DNA of 64,000 nucleotides from Candidatus Limnocylindrales bacterium (GCA_035559535.1 DATMBG010000010.1:1-64000), one strand, 5' to 3'; counted from the stretch's first letter, positions 53,965-63,785 are shown. Program-made: numbers and translations. Notes: a model not told the origin generated them from the sequence alone.

Positions 53965-55890
53965 TTATCCTTTCATAGAATCGATCACAAACGCCCTGAA
54001 ATCCTTCTTTCGGATAAGATCAGGCTCTTTGGAAACGGCCTCCAATACCAGGGTGAAAGTCCGTACCATATTTTCTCCTGTGAGGGAATCTTCTGACTTC
54101 TCAGATAGAATCGGTAAAGTGAGCGTTAAAGTCCGGGACAGCAGTTTATTATCTGAAAGGAAGGCCTTCGGACGTGTTGAAACAATTTTTAAGGCAGTTT
54201 GTACCAAATCCATCAAGAGATCTCCCCGGATCAAGGTCGATTTATCCTCGGTGGCTACCTGAAATAGCGAATCGAGAACTCCGGGTAGCAGCAGTTTCTC
54301 TTGATCGTACAAACCTGGATTCCTGGCTACGGTAATCAGGGCTAACCGGACGGTATCTTCTAACAAAACTCCGGCCACTAAGCGGTTTGAACCTCGATAG
54401 ATAGCTTCCAGAGTCGTCACCAGGGTATCGGCAAGTAAATTGGGATAGCGCTCAAAAATAGCGGAATTTCTGGTGACAATATTCATGGCCAGTTGGGTTA
54501 TCTGGGTTTTTTGATCTTCGGTTATAAATTGAGCAACGGCTCCTGACAGGGCTTTTAAGATAGATTTCATCGTCTGGGACAAAAGATCGGGCTGAAAATC
54601 CGAAGAAGAAGCCGGTTCATGTTTCCGACCACCCTTACCGGGCTTTCGGACAGGTTGGGAGCTGAGGATAAGCTGCAAATTTCGCAGGGTTTCGGTTAAA
54701 GAGGTTACAAAAAGCTGTTTAAACAACTCTCCACTAACCGCCGCGTCCGGATTCTCTCCCACAGCTTGCAAAACACCCTTCAAAACCTGGGAAACGACAT
54801 CTTGATTTTGAAGAAATACGGCTGAATTCTTTCCGATAGTTTCAAGTGAAATTTTAAGAATATCCGAGAACAGGGCCTTATTAGGATTCAATAACCTGCT
54901 GAGATCTTGATTGGCAACCTGAAGGACCGAGCTCAGAACCATAGAAGCCAGGTTTTCTCCCCCCCCTATTAACGAAGCATTGCGGGATATGCTATCCAGC
55001 GCTATCTGTAAAATATCCGTCAGGGTTTGGGTTCGGAAGACACTATCTTGTCGAAGATTAACCGAAACGACATCCAAAACCGATGTAATCACATCCTGCA
55101 AGACTTCTTTATTTATCCACAATCCGGTGGTTTTAGAAACCCCATCGATGGTTGCCTGGAGGAGCTCTTTCAGATAATTTCCCTTGGTTGCTACGGTAAT
55201 ATGATCGGAAGCATGATTTAGAACTGCCCTTAGGACCGAGCCGAATTTATTATCGCCTAAAAACAAACTTGAATTATTGGCGGCGATTTTAAGGGTGGTA
55301 TCTAAAAGCCCCTTGAAGATCTCATCTTTGCTGAGGGCCGTTACATCGGTTGGGAAAACCTGTAAAAAGGTGGTAATGGCTCTGGAGAGGGTAGGATTGC
55401 TTTCGGCGAAAAGCGGTGCATTTTCCCTTACTACACTCAACGTGAGATCAAAAATTTTTGTAAATAGCTTGCTTTTCTTTTTCTCTTCTATTTTAAACAA
55501 AGCGGCAATTGCGGCATATTGCTCCTCTTCCTCCACATGGGCAAAGATAGTTTGAAACTCTGGAGCATTCTTAAAAACTTTGATAATACTTTTAGCTCCC
55601 AGGATTCCTTCGTAAGCCTCAATAAGGGATTGAATACTTGTTTCCGCTGTTTCCGGAACATCCTTATCCTGCCAGGGTTTATGATAAGGCCCTCCGGGCC
55701 GAACCAGATTTTTTCCTTCATTTTGAAAGTAATCTTCAACTATTAACCACCCGGTTTCTTTCTTAGGCCTGGGCAATACAATCTTCTCCTGGACCACTTT
55801 CTGGGTAACCAAATTTTGAATTCCAAAACCAAACTTTAAGGCCGCTCTAACCCCTGCAAATATAAGATCAATCTCTCCTCCCCCAAACAT
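53965..55890 (-). CDS. Helical-repeat protein of unknown function (about ten ~48-residue units)
   Basis: A 641-residue protein that I do not recognise. After an N-terminal part (MFGGGEIDLIFAGVRAALKF, about 1-145) the chain is made of about ten units of 45-50 residues, each a pair of helices: typically LFxxLLxxxLxxVxxNxxLF, then LLxxVLxxVLQVVxxxxxxL. Examples are ILKISLETIGKNSAVFLQNQ and LVQTALKIVSTRPKAFLSDN. One unit is interrupted by a Lys/Gly-rich loop (VRKPGKGGRKHEPASSSD). There is no signal peptide and no catalytic motif. It is directly followed by the Tat binding-protein gene. It is likely a solenoid scaffold. Confidence 0.8.
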   Translation of the reverse strand: MFGGGEIDLIFAGVRAALKFGFGIQNLVTQKVVQEKIVLPRPKKETGWLIVEDYFQNEGKNLVRPGGPYHKPWQDKDVPETAETSIQSLIEAYEGILGAKSIIKVFKNAPEFQTIFAHVEEEEQYAAIAALFKIEEKKKSKLFTKIFDLTLSVVRENAPLFAESNPTLSRAITTFLQVFPTDVTALSKDEIFKGLLDTTLKIAANNSSLFLGDNKFGSVLRAVLNHASDHITVATKGNYLKELLQATIDGVSKTTGLWINKEVLQDVITSVLDVVSVNLRQDSVFRTQTLTDILQIALDSISRNASLIGGGENLASMVLSSVLQVANQDLSRLLNPNKALFSDILKISLETIGKNSAVFLQNQDVVSQVLKGVLQAVGENPDAAVSGELFKQLFVTSLTETLRNLQLILSSQPVRKPGKGGRKHEPASSSDFQPDLLSQTMKSILKALSGAVAQFITEDQKTQITQLAMNIVTRNSAIFERYPNLLADTLVTTLEAIYRGSNRLVAGVLLEDTVRLALITVARNPGLYDQEKLLLPGVLDSLFQVATEDKSTLIRGDLLMDLVQTALKIVSTRPKAFLSDNKLLSRTLTLTLPILSEKSEDSLTGENMVRTFTLVLEAVSKEPDLIRKKDFRAFVIDSMKG

Positions 55891-56745
55891 GGTTATCTCC
55901 TTCTTTTAAAAACTAGATTCCATCCGGTGACAGTTTTAAAATTAACCTTTGTTAATTATCATAAGTTCGCAACTTGTCAAGGGAAAAGTGTGCTTTGTAC
56001 AAGATTCAAAGTGGTGACCTTTGCATCTTTTTCCTTTTGCTGTTTATACTACCCTGAGGTGTAACTTTAGATTCAACGTCCTGAAACCCATCGAATCTGA
56101 GGAAAAAGATCTGGCCAAAGCGTATCGAAACTTGAAACAACAGGACCTGGCCTTCTTAAACTTCCCTGCAGAGAGCGATTTGATCGTTCTGGCAAATCTT
56201 TTCCTTTTCTAAAATAAGTAAACCCCCATCTTTTCTCTTAACCTGTAAATTTTAACTTTGAAACGGTCTCAATGTTAGGGGCACCGATTCGTGAACGCTC
56301 TCATCTGTGGGATGCCCACCCTGACTGTGAATCTGGCTACGATAAGGTTCCCATATTTCGTACAGCGCCATGGGATATCAATCCGGGAAGCCATGACCAT
56401 GGTTTGTGCAACATCCGGTACCTCATCCATAGTCGCCATTGCTCCAGGGGAGATTCCTCCCGACCTCAGCCAGGCGACATGGATGGGTCAGGTAACTCCT
56501 GGACCTTGAACAATTGGGACGAATTCAGATCCCAGAATGATCGAAGATATCTTTATCATACTGGCCTATACGATCTGGAGGACTGTTTAAGTTATTTGCG
56601 CAATGGCTTCAAAAAGATCCCTTGCATCGGAAGGAGGGTTAATACAAAAAGTTCGGTAATTTCCGCCCAGGGGAGCTTCCAAACTCAAGTCTTTATTTTA
56701 TATTATTTAGCCCTACTTCATGTTACTATCTGAAAGGGGTTCCTA
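55891..56745. other. Long gap with no confident gene; possible decayed coding region
   Basis: 855 bases. Open frames at 56021-56212, 56272-56733 and 56291-56509 (plus strand) have no RBS and no family match. The 56291-56509 translation has hydrophobic, membrane-like parts (GMPTLTVNLATIRFPYFVQ, ATSGTSSIVAIAPGEIPP) and may be a relic of a membrane protein gene, but the evidence is weak. Confidence 0.35.
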
Positions 56746-58917
56746 TCAGGGCTCTGCGGGTGTGGCGCTCCATCTCCAAAGATCAACGTCTTTGATATCA
56801 CGAGGCCCAGGTCTCAAGGTTTTTTGAACTTTAGGTAAAATGGTTTCCATAGTTTCCAGATAAAGACGGAACTGATTAAGTTCAGGAGAAATCTGGTAAG
56901 CCTGATTCCTGAGAGTAAAGGCTTGTGCATCTCCCTGGGCTTTTAAGATTTTTTCCTCCTTGAAGGCCAGGCCGGATTGGATCGTTTTTGCAGCTTCCCC
57001 TTTAGCCTGATTCACTGATTCTTCTGCAAAGGTTAATGCTCGGTTAATGATATGGAGTTTATCCTCCTGGGCACTGGCCACATCCCGGAATGCAGAATGA
57101 ACCTCCCGGGGAGCATCTACAGCCAACAGTTGAACAAAGAGAACTTCTATACCGGCTTCATAGGCATCTAGAGCCTCTTGCAGAAGATGCTGGACCTTCC
57201 TTTCTATATTTCCCCTTTCTATGGTAAGCACGGCATCAATTTTCATCTGTCCAATGACTTCACGAAGTCCAGATAATGTGAAGCTCCGTACCAGACGGTC
57301 CGGTTCGTTCATCCGATACGCATATTGTACCGGATCCTTCACCTTATAGTGTACCGTTAGATTGATATCCACAATGTTCTCATCCCCGGTCAGGAAGAAA
57401 GATTCCTCCTCTATCTGTTTCTGTTCAGACCAAAGACTATTCGAAACCATGAACTGTGAGCCTAAGTTTGAACCCTCGGTCACTGTCTGGGCTTTGACCT
57501 GATTCTGGCTATCTAAGGAAAGATTATTCGTTCTAAATCCAAGCTCAACCCTTCGAATCAAATCCTTATGGACCTTTTCAATTTTTTCAATAGGCCATGG
57601 AACGTGGTAATGAAGGCCGGGAGCAAGGTTGGAGGCAATGATCTTACCAAACCGTAATTTTACTCCGATCTCTCCGGGTTGGATTGTAACGAAACCGCTA
57701 TACAAATATATAACCGCAAGTGCAATGAGAGCACCCGCTTTGATCCGGATAGCCGTTAAATGGAAACCTGTTAGGGAGCTAAACTTATCCCGAAGATGGA
57801 TCCATTCTTCTGGAACATTGGTTCGTCGGAAGCTGAGAATAAACAAACTGATTACTCCGAGAGCCGCAACGGTTTTGATGCTCTCAGGAATCAGATTGGA
57901 GGCGGCCCCAAAGGTCATTCGAGGATCCAGGCCAGAGCTCCAATATATCCAGTTGACTACATACCCAGCTAACAAACTTACCACAACAATGGTTCCCAGA
58001 TAGAGGGCCACGACTCTGCGCCCCAGAAATTTTAGAAGGACGACTATGGTTCCAAGGTTTGTGGCGGGTCCAGATAAGAGAAAAATCAGTGCCGCTCCTG
58101 GATTTAACCCTTTTAGGATCAGGGTTGCAGCAATGGGAGTGGAAGCGGTGGCACAGGTATACATAGGAATACCAATAAGCAGCATAACCAACATGCTCAT
58201 AAAACCACCCCTTAAATATTTTTCGATAACAGACGCCGGGAGAAGAACCGCGATAACCCCGGATAAGATTACTCCCACTGTTACCCAGTAAGAGGTATCA
58301 TCAATCAATTGTTGAAACGTTCTATAAAACTTCTGGATCCAGCCGCCAGACACACCTACAGGTCCAAGCACGGTCTCAAAGTAAGATTCTTCTTTGAGAG
58401 CATGGGAATGATGATCTGGCAAAGAATGGGAGTTCCTAGCTACAGCAGGACCATGATCCTGGGGTGTAAAAGGTGGATCAGGCGTTTGAGTATTTTGTTT
58501 TTGATCCCCCCAGAAATTGGTAACGATCCCAGCTGTTACCGCTGTAACAAAAGCAGCTATGGGACGTATAGTTGCCATGATAGGATCCATTAAAGCATAA
58601 CTGACGAAGATGGTATCTACATCCATCTCGGGAGTCGAAATCAGAAAAGAAACTGTTGCTCCATTATTAGCACCCTGTTTTTTTAAGGAGAGGGCAGTTG
58701 GCACAACGCCACAAGAACAGAGTGGCATGGGTACTCCAATTAGAGATGCCCAGAAAACCGATTTGATCTTTCCGGTTCCCAGGTACGTAAGGATGGCCCT
58801 CGCAGGGATCAACAAGATGATAAGAACGCCTACCAGATAACCAAATAATAGGAAGACGGAGGCTTCTTTAAGGATGATCCAGGTCTCTTGAAGGATTTGG
58901 AATAAAAAATCTATCAT
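56746..58917 (-). CDS. Permease (SO_0444/ArsP-like DUF318 type) fused to an HflK-like SPFH domain
   Basis: A 723-residue fusion. Residues 1 to about 345 are a permease of the DUF318 group (Cu/Zn efflux or organoarsenical permeases): VPMPLCSCGVVPTALSLKKQ with Cys67 and Cys69, a His-rich loop (HSLPDHHSHALKEE), and IPMYTCATASTPIAATLILK. A few more membrane segments lead to residue ~405, where an HflK-type part begins: VIYLYSGFVTIQPGEIGVKL, GLHYHVPWPIEKIEKVHK, an SPFH core and a C-terminal coiled coil with AKGEAAKTIQSG. HflK modulates FtsH proteolysis in the inner membrane. hflC and ftsH are not near. The join may tie metal efflux to membrane-protein quality control (inference). Confidence 0.85.
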   Translation of the reverse strand: MIDFLFQILQETWIILKEASVFLLFGYLVGVLIILLIPARAILTYLGTGKIKSVFWASLIGVPMPLCSCGVVPTALSLKKQGANNGATVSFLISTPEMDVDTIFVSYALMDPIMATIRPIAAFVTAVTAGIVTNFWGDQKQNTQTPDPPFTPQDHGPAVARNSHSLPDHHSHALKEESYFETVLGPVGVSGGWIQKFYRTFQQLIDDTSYWVTVGVILSGVIAVLLPASVIEKYLRGGFMSMLVMLLIGIPMYTCATASTPIAATLILKGLNPGAALIFLLSGPATNLGTIVVLLKFLGRRVVALYLGTIVVVSLLAGYVVNWIYWSSGLDPRMTFGAASNLIPESIKTVAALGVISLFILSFRRTNVPEEWIHLRDKFSSLTGFHLTAIRIKAGALIALAVIYLYSGFVTIQPGEIGVKLRFGKIIASNLAPGLHYHVPWPIEKIEKVHKDLIRRVELGFRTNNLSLDSQNQVKAQTVTEGSNLGSQFMVSNSLWSEQKQIEEESFFLTGDENIVDINLTVHYKVKDPVQYAYRMNEPDRLVRSFTLSGLREVIGQMKIDAVLTIERGNIERKVQHLLQEALDAYEAGIEVLFVQLLAVDAPREVHSAFRDVASAQEDKLHIINRALTFAEESVNQAKGEAAKTIQSGLAFKEEKILKAQGDAQAFTLRNQAYQISPELNQFRLYLETMETILPKVQKTLRPGPRDIKDVDLWRWSATPAEP

Positions 58918-59178
58918 AACATAAAACTCTGATGCAAGATCTTAGCACCTCGGTCAGGTATCTGATACCGGGTTTGAGATCATCACCAAATATCCCCTCT
59001 GACAGATAAATTTACACTTTGCAATTTAAGCTAAGGTTTTTTCCTCTGTTTATCCCGTAGACTTTGTTGCAGTGCCTTCTTTATGAAAATCTATAATCGC
59101 AACATTAAGAGATTTCGAAAAAGAGAGGAACCCCCTATCTAGGGATTTAAAGGGCCTTTGGAAAAACAGGAAGTTATC

Positions 59179-59565
59179 TCAAACAAGATGTGATATAAAA
59201 GATTCGTCGGTATCTTCAGAGGATGGTATCTTTATTACTCCGATACCTTGGGCAACAACGGAGGAATAAAAATCACTTCGTAGGGTATGAGAAAAATTGC
59301 GAATGGTCAGGAGCGTCTTTGCAGCCTTTGTTTCCTGATAGGCTTTACTAGCTCGGAAGGCAGGATAATATTTTAGGTAGGAGGTAAAAGGTATTCGTTT
59401 TACCGTGAAGGAACGGGGAAAGAGGAAAACAATCCCTGCCTTACTTAGATCTGACTTAATTTCCCCAACAGGAAGCAGCTCAAAATCTTCCGCGTACCAC
59501 CCTAGTAGTTGACAATTCCCAGTATAGGGAAGTAAGATAAGTAAGCATATAATGATAGAACGCAA
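59179..59565 (-). CDS. Small exported protein of unknown function
   Basis: A 128-residue protein with a short signal peptide (MRSIIICLLILLPYTGNC), beginning from a TTG with a weak GGGAGCC upstream. The mature part has a KAGIVFLFPRSFTVKRIPF stretch and a helical SYLKYYPAFRASKAYQET; no family recognised. A possible promoter lies at 59705-59734 on the same strand. Gene status is likely but not certain; codon use looks ordinary for the region. Confidence 0.55.
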   Translation of the reverse strand: MRSIIICLLILLPYTGNCQLLGWYAEDFELLPVGEIKSDLSKAGIVFLFPRSFTVKRIPFTSYLKYYPAFRASKAYQETKAAKTLLTIRNFSHTLRSDFYSSVVAQGIGVIKIPSSEDTDESFISHLV

Positions 59566-60041
59566 AGTTTAGGCTCCCAGTCTAGAATTTTATTCCATCA
59601 GGGACTCAGGGGTTTTAACCTAGAGGAGAAAACATTTACTAGCAAAAACATCCTATAGGATTGCAAAACACAAAGCTTTCCTCTTAACCCTTCCAATTAG
59701 GATTATTTAACAGCAACACTTCGTGTTCTGTCAAGATAAAAATTTCCAGATTCCATCACTTATGGTTTCAACTATTTGGCATACAAGAAAAAGTCTATAA
59801 GGGGTAACCTTCCAAAGAAGGAAAGCCCTCTAAGGACAAAAGTTTCTGGGCTTTTGGCTAACTGAGGGGATTCGTTTCTCTTTAAGAAGAGGTTTGGGGT
59901 CCGGCTAAGCCGGTTGCTGATACGTAACTCCGCAGGTACCCATAGTAATAACCAGGGTTCGGCATCTTGATTACTTCTTCGACGGGGATAAGGACCTTCG
60001 TAGCCCCGATAATACGTTGTATTTTGGGATACGGAGAGAAA
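59566..60041. other. Intergenic region upstream of the small exported protein
   Basis: 476 bases. It contains the weak minus-strand promoter at 59705-59734. The segment GGGGATAAGGACCTTCGTAG then CCCC (59979-60002) can form a small nested stem after the sigma-factor gene but has no T-run. Nothing else defensible. Confidence 0.4.
59705..59734 (-). promoter_or_regulatory. Candidate promoter of the small exported protein
   Basis: Minus strand TTGACA (59729-59734), 18-base spacer, TTAAAT (59705-59710). Perfect -35, partial -10; 140 bases before the start codon. Confidence 0.3.
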
Positions 60042-60911
60042 TCAATTCAAATAATCTCCCAGACTTCTGGCATTGGCCAGCTTCCTCAACCTGATCTTGG
60101 CCCGTTTTTCAAGCTGTCGGACCCTTTCCCGACTCAGGTTTAAACGCTTCCCGATTTCTTCTAACGTCAAAGGACCTTCCCCATCGATGCCAAAACGTAA
60201 TCGCAGGATCAGAGCCTCCCGAGGGTCCAGTTGGTTTAAAAGCTCCTGAAGCTCTTCAATAAGGGTTTGGTCGACGAGAGCTTTGTCCGGAGCCGGACTT
60301 TCCTTGCTGGCGATAAGGTTCATTAATGTGGCATTTTCATCCTCTGCCGTCGGCATATCCAGGGATACGGGCTTTTTGGAAAATTCCAAAATAACCCGAA
60401 CCTGCTCCTCTGGAATCTCCATTCGTTCGGCAATTTCCTTAGGAGTGGGCTCTTCCCCTCCTTTCTCCTGGACTAAATCGTTGTATACCTTTCCAAGCCT
60501 GGTTAAAAGCCCGCCCTGCTTCAAGGGCAGCCGAATGGTACGACCCTGCTCGGATAAAGCCCGTAAAATGGACTGCCGGATCCACCACACCGCGTACGAG
60601 ATGAACTTGACGTTCTTGGAAGGATCAAAGCGCTTGGCCGCCTCAATAAGCCCCAGATTGCCTTCGTTGATCAAATCCATCAGGGACAACCCACATCCCT
60701 GGTACCCCTGGGCTACTTTGACCACAAACTTCAGGTTTCCCTCTACCAGACGGTTCAGAGCTTCCTGATCCCCCTTCTGAATCCGCTCGGCCAGTTCCCG
60801 TTCTTCCTCTCGGGTTGTAGGAGGGATCTTCCCAATCTCCTGCAGGTAAAGGGCAAGGCCCTCATCGGTGGAGATTTCCCTTGCAGAGCCATGTTTTTTT
60901 GGATTCTTCAT
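60042..60911 (-). CDS. RNA polymerase sigma-70 family factor (group 1/2-like)
   Basis: A 289-residue sigma factor with regions 1.2 to 4.2 but no region 1.1: LALYLQEIGKIPPTTREEER (1.2), GLSLMDLINEGNLGLIEAAK (2.1-2.2), SYAVWWIRQSILRALSEQGR (2.3-2.4), the 3.0-3.1 block PTPKEIAERMEIPEEQVR, and region 4.2 TLEEIGKRLNLSRERVRQLE. Region 2.4 is close to the primary sigma factor, so it should read -10 boxes of TATAAT type. A short size without 1.1 suggests an alternative (group 2) sigma rather than the main RpoD, but the essential one cannot be excluded. Confidence 0.93.
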   Translation of the reverse strand: MKNPKKHGSAREISTDEGLALYLQEIGKIPPTTREEERELAERIQKGDQEALNRLVEGNLKFVVKVAQGYQGCGLSLMDLINEGNLGLIEAAKRFDPSKNVKFISYAVWWIRQSILRALSEQGRTIRLPLKQGGLLTRLGKVYNDLVQEKGGEEPTPKEIAERMEIPEEQVRVILEFSKKPVSLDMPTAEDENATLMNLIASKESPAPDKALVDQTLIEELQELLNQLDPREALILRLRFGIDGEGPLTLEEIGKRLNLSRERVRQLEKRAKIRLRKLANARSLGDYLN

Positions 60912-61741
60912 AGAAGAAGATGACCTTTCATTAATTCATACAATCGATTTTACCCTTTGTTTTTAGCTTAATACTGTCAAACTAGGTATACCCCTCTGAA
61001 TATGCAAGGGTTATTCAAATAAAAAGTCATAGAGTTTTTTGAGTTTTTTCCCTCCAGGTCCGGTTGAACAGGATGAAAAAGGTAGAGGCTTCGTCGACCA
61101 GGGACTTATACTATTTTTTATATGGAAAGGCGCCATAAATGGTAAGAGCAGCTCTATAGGATCCTCCCTATAAATCAGATTATATTTCTATGGCGATTCT
61201 GTTTCACTCCCCCAGACTACGGTTCTGCCGCCCTCAACCTATAATCCTTTAAGGCTATTCAATTCCCTCACCGATGGGTCTATTGAAGGATTATCCATAG
61301 CCGATTACTTATCTGCCCGGTTACAGGAATTCTCAAGGTTGGATTCTCCTGCTTCTAATCCCGAATCGTGGTTCAGACCTTGCATAAGGTATAAAATAGG
61401 TGTCCGTTTAACCTCTTATGATCCTGTTAAGGGTATTATAACCACGACTCTCTTAACCAACGTGTAGGACTCAGAAGGGTTTTTCACCACTTGGGTCGGT
61501 TTAGAGTATTCCCTCTCTTATTGCGAAAGGCGCCTTGGATAGGGTTCAAAAAGAACTCCGCGAGGAAGTCCTTTGCTGGCTCCACCTTTTTCGGAAATGC
61601 AGATGGGAAAGTAACCCAGTAGGTTAAACGTCTTCGTTTGATAAAATAAAAAGGATTATGCAAACTGATTCATAAAAGTATTCAAGAATTTGTCTGATGA
61701 TTTGAAAAGTACTTTTAAGGGTTTCATTTTAAGGATTTCAA
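60912..61741. other. Long divergent intergenic region between the sigma factor and GGDEF-EAL genes
   Basis: 830 bases with no ORF of note. Scattered short inverted motifs (TATAATCCTT near 61240 and AAGGATTAT near 61288; two AAAGGCGCC at about 61127 and 61525) but no repeat unit. A short GAGGAAGTCC segment near 61562 recalls RNase P RNA but the rest of that RNA is absent. A small RNA is possible but not shown. Confidence 0.4.
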
Positions 61742-63436
61742 ATGGAAAGATTTAATACTCTGTTTGGGTGGATATTTCTGGCTGTTAGTGTAGCAACCCC
61801 ATTCCTCTGGTTCTATTCTTTTCCTTTAGAATTCCCATGGGATTGGATGGACCTTTCTTTTGAGGGGGCTTCTCTGATTGTTTTCATTGTTGGTTACCTT
61901 TTTGTTAGAAAATGGCAGGTTCCTGCTTTGGAAATCGGTTGGGGCTTAGTCAGTTATAGTTTTCTTTTAGACTTTTTGTGTGGATTTGCAAAGGAATTAG
62001 AGAGATGGAACATAATAATCGAAGGACTTCTTCGAACCGGAGGTTTATTACTGATTGCAACGGGTCTATATTTTTTGCGAAAAAGACGGCAGACGGAGCT
62101 TGCCGAAGTCAAACAGGCCGCAGAAACAATATGGCAGCAAGTGTATCACGACCCTCTGACCGGGCTACCGAATCGAATGCTCTTTGAGGATCGCCTTACC
62201 CTGGAGTTGGCCCATGCACGGCGGGATAAGCAGGGGTTGGCGGTGATGTTCCTGGACCTGGATCATTTTAAGCTTATCAACGATACTCTGGGCCATTCGG
62301 TAGGAGATCAATTGCTTCAAAACGTAGCCCATCGGTTAAGAGATGCTTTGCGGGGAACCGATACGGTAGCTCGTATGGGAGGTGATGAATTCGCTTTATT
62401 ACTTACCCGGGTGACCCATGCAGAGAATGTGGCCAGAGTGACTCAAAAAATTCTTCATGCCCTTAAACCTCCGTTCAATTTCGGGGGCTACGATTTTCAT
62501 ATCACCGCCAGTATCGGAATTACTCTATATCCCAGTGATGGAGAGGATACCCAGACCTTGCTGAAAAACGCCGATACTGCTTTATATCGTGCTAAAGAGC
62601 AGGGCCGGAATGTCTATCAATTTTATACGCCGGCCATGAATGCTAAGACCCTGGAGCGGCTGACCCTGGAAACTAACCTGCGTCGCGCACTGGAACGTAA
62701 GGAATTTGTAATTTACTACCAGCCCCGGGTGAAGATTAACACAAAACGGATTATCGGCATGGAGGCTTTGGTACGCTGGCAACACCCGGAACTGGGATTG
62801 ATCTCGCCGGTAAAATTTATTCCCTTGGCCGAAGAAACCGGACTCATTATACCTCTTGGTGAGTGGGTCTTACGGACCGCCTGTGAACAAACCAAAGCCT
62901 GGCAGGAAGCAGGTTTTCCTCCCTTACGGGTCGGCGTAAACCTCTCGGCGCGGCAGTTCCAACAACCTAACCTGGTTGAAAGGGTCGCTCAGGTATTAAA
63001 AGAAACCGGCCTCCACCCCCATTACTTAGAGCTAGAAATTACCGAAAGTGCCGCCATGCAAAATGCCGAATATACCCTTCCGGTACTGTATCACCTCAAA
63101 GAAATGGGAATCCATATCTCCATCGATGACTTCGGTACCGGCTACTCTTCCCTCAGCTATCTAAAAAAATTTCCCTTCCATACTCTAAAACTGGATCAGT
63201 CCTTTATCCGGGACCTGACTACAGATCCCAACGATGCCATGATTGCAAAGGTCGTTATCACCCTGGCCCACGGCTTAAAACTCGAAGTGGTGGCCGAAGG
63301 TGTGGAAACCCAAGAACAGCTTAACTTTCTTAAACAACTCCAGGGTGATGAAGTTCAGGGTTATCTGTTCAGTAAACCTTTACCGGCTGAAGAATTTGAG
63401 GAGTTACTCCGACAGGAGATGGAACGGAAGGAATAA
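61742..63436 (+). CDS. Membrane GGDEF-EAL protein (c-di-GMP cyclase/phosphodiesterase)
   Basis: A 564-residue bifunctional candidate. Four or five hydrophobic segments occupy residues 8-112. The GGDEF domain (about 130-290) has an intact GGDEF (213-217) and an I-site RGTD (204-207) five residues before it, the product-inhibition site. The EAL domain (about 305-560) has EAL at 341-343 with NLSARQ, EITESA, DDFGTGYSS and KLDQSFI, so both activities look possible. No PAS or other sensor is present, so the membrane part may sense. AAGGA lies nine bases before the ATG. It is a paralog of the fragment at 1-236. Confidence 0.95.
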   Translation: MERFNTLFGWIFLAVSVATPFLWFYSFPLEFPWDWMDLSFEGASLIVFIVGYLFVRKWQVPALEIGWGLVSYSFLLDFLCGFAKELERWNIIIEGLLRTGGLLLIATGLYFLRKRRQTELAEVKQAAETIWQQVYHDPLTGLPNRMLFEDRLTLELAHARRDKQGLAVMFLDLDHFKLINDTLGHSVGDQLLQNVAHRLRDALRGTDTVARMGGDEFALLLTRVTHAENVARVTQKILHALKPPFNFGGYDFHITASIGITLYPSDGEDTQTLLKNADTALYRAKEQGRNVYQFYTPAMNAKTLERLTLETNLRRALERKEFVIYYQPRVKINTKRIIGMEALVRWQHPELGLISPVKFIPLAEETGLIIPLGEWVLRTACEQTKAWQEAGFPPLRVGVNLSARQFQQPNLVERVAQVLKETGLHPHYLELEITESAAMQNAEYTLPVLYHLKEMGIHISIDDFGTGYSSLSYLKKFPFHTLKLDQSFIRDLTTDPNDAMIAKVVITLAHGLKLEVVAEGVETQEQLNFLKQLQGDEVQGYLFSKPLPAEEFEELLRQEMERKE

Positions 63437-63785
63437 TCTATAAGCATCCAGCTAAGAAGGGGAAAGCCTTATTTTCGGCCTGAGTACCTCCCTTCCCCCC
63501 TTGAGGGGAGAACAGGAACATATGTACCAGGATAAGAAGGCTAGTCCCAGCCGGGTGACCTGGGGATAACCCTGGTGTAAGCCAGGGGAAACAGGATCCT
63601 ATCCCCGACGAATAGCAAATGGCGAGCAGCAAATAGAGAACGGCGGAAAAAATCCATAAGAGAGTAAAAAATATTTCCTTGTCTTTTCTATCAGACAGAC
63701 TTTAGTTATATCCAGCGGTTAATCTCTCAAAACAGGTAACTAACTGGCTATTATACCCTTATTTTCTCTAGGACAAGGAGGTCTT
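63437..63785. other. Intergenic region holding copy 3 of the dispersed element
   Basis: 349 bases. Copy 3 of the ~170-bp repeat occupies 63444-63605. The remainder leads to a strong Shine-Dalgarno (AAGGAGGT, 63775-63782). An antisense ORF at 63438-63632 lies wholly in the repeat and is not coding. Confidence 0.6.
63444..63605 (+). repeat. ~170-bp dispersed element, copy 3 (full length)
   Basis: CAGCTAAGAAGGGGAAAGCC, TTATTTTCGGCCTGAGTACC, the CCCTTGAGGGG hairpin, CCAGGATAAGAAGGCTAG and AAGCCAGGGGAAACAGGATC follow in the same order as copy 1. There is no ORF, transposase or terminal repeat that I can identify. Confidence 0.75.

Noticed and set aside
56272-56733. A 153-residue plus-strand ORF as a gene.
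   Set aside because: Composition is rich in His, Arg, Ser and Cys, there is no RBS or match; a different frame of the same region looks more protein-like.
61555-61640. RNase P RNA fragment suggested by GAGGAAGTCC and GGCTCCACC.
   Set aside because: The rest of the conserved RNase P RNA elements is missing and only about 100 bases remain before the next gene.
63438-63632. A 64-residue minus-strand ORF.
   Set aside because: It lies wholly in copy 3 of the dispersed repeat and is not conserved as a frame in the other copies.
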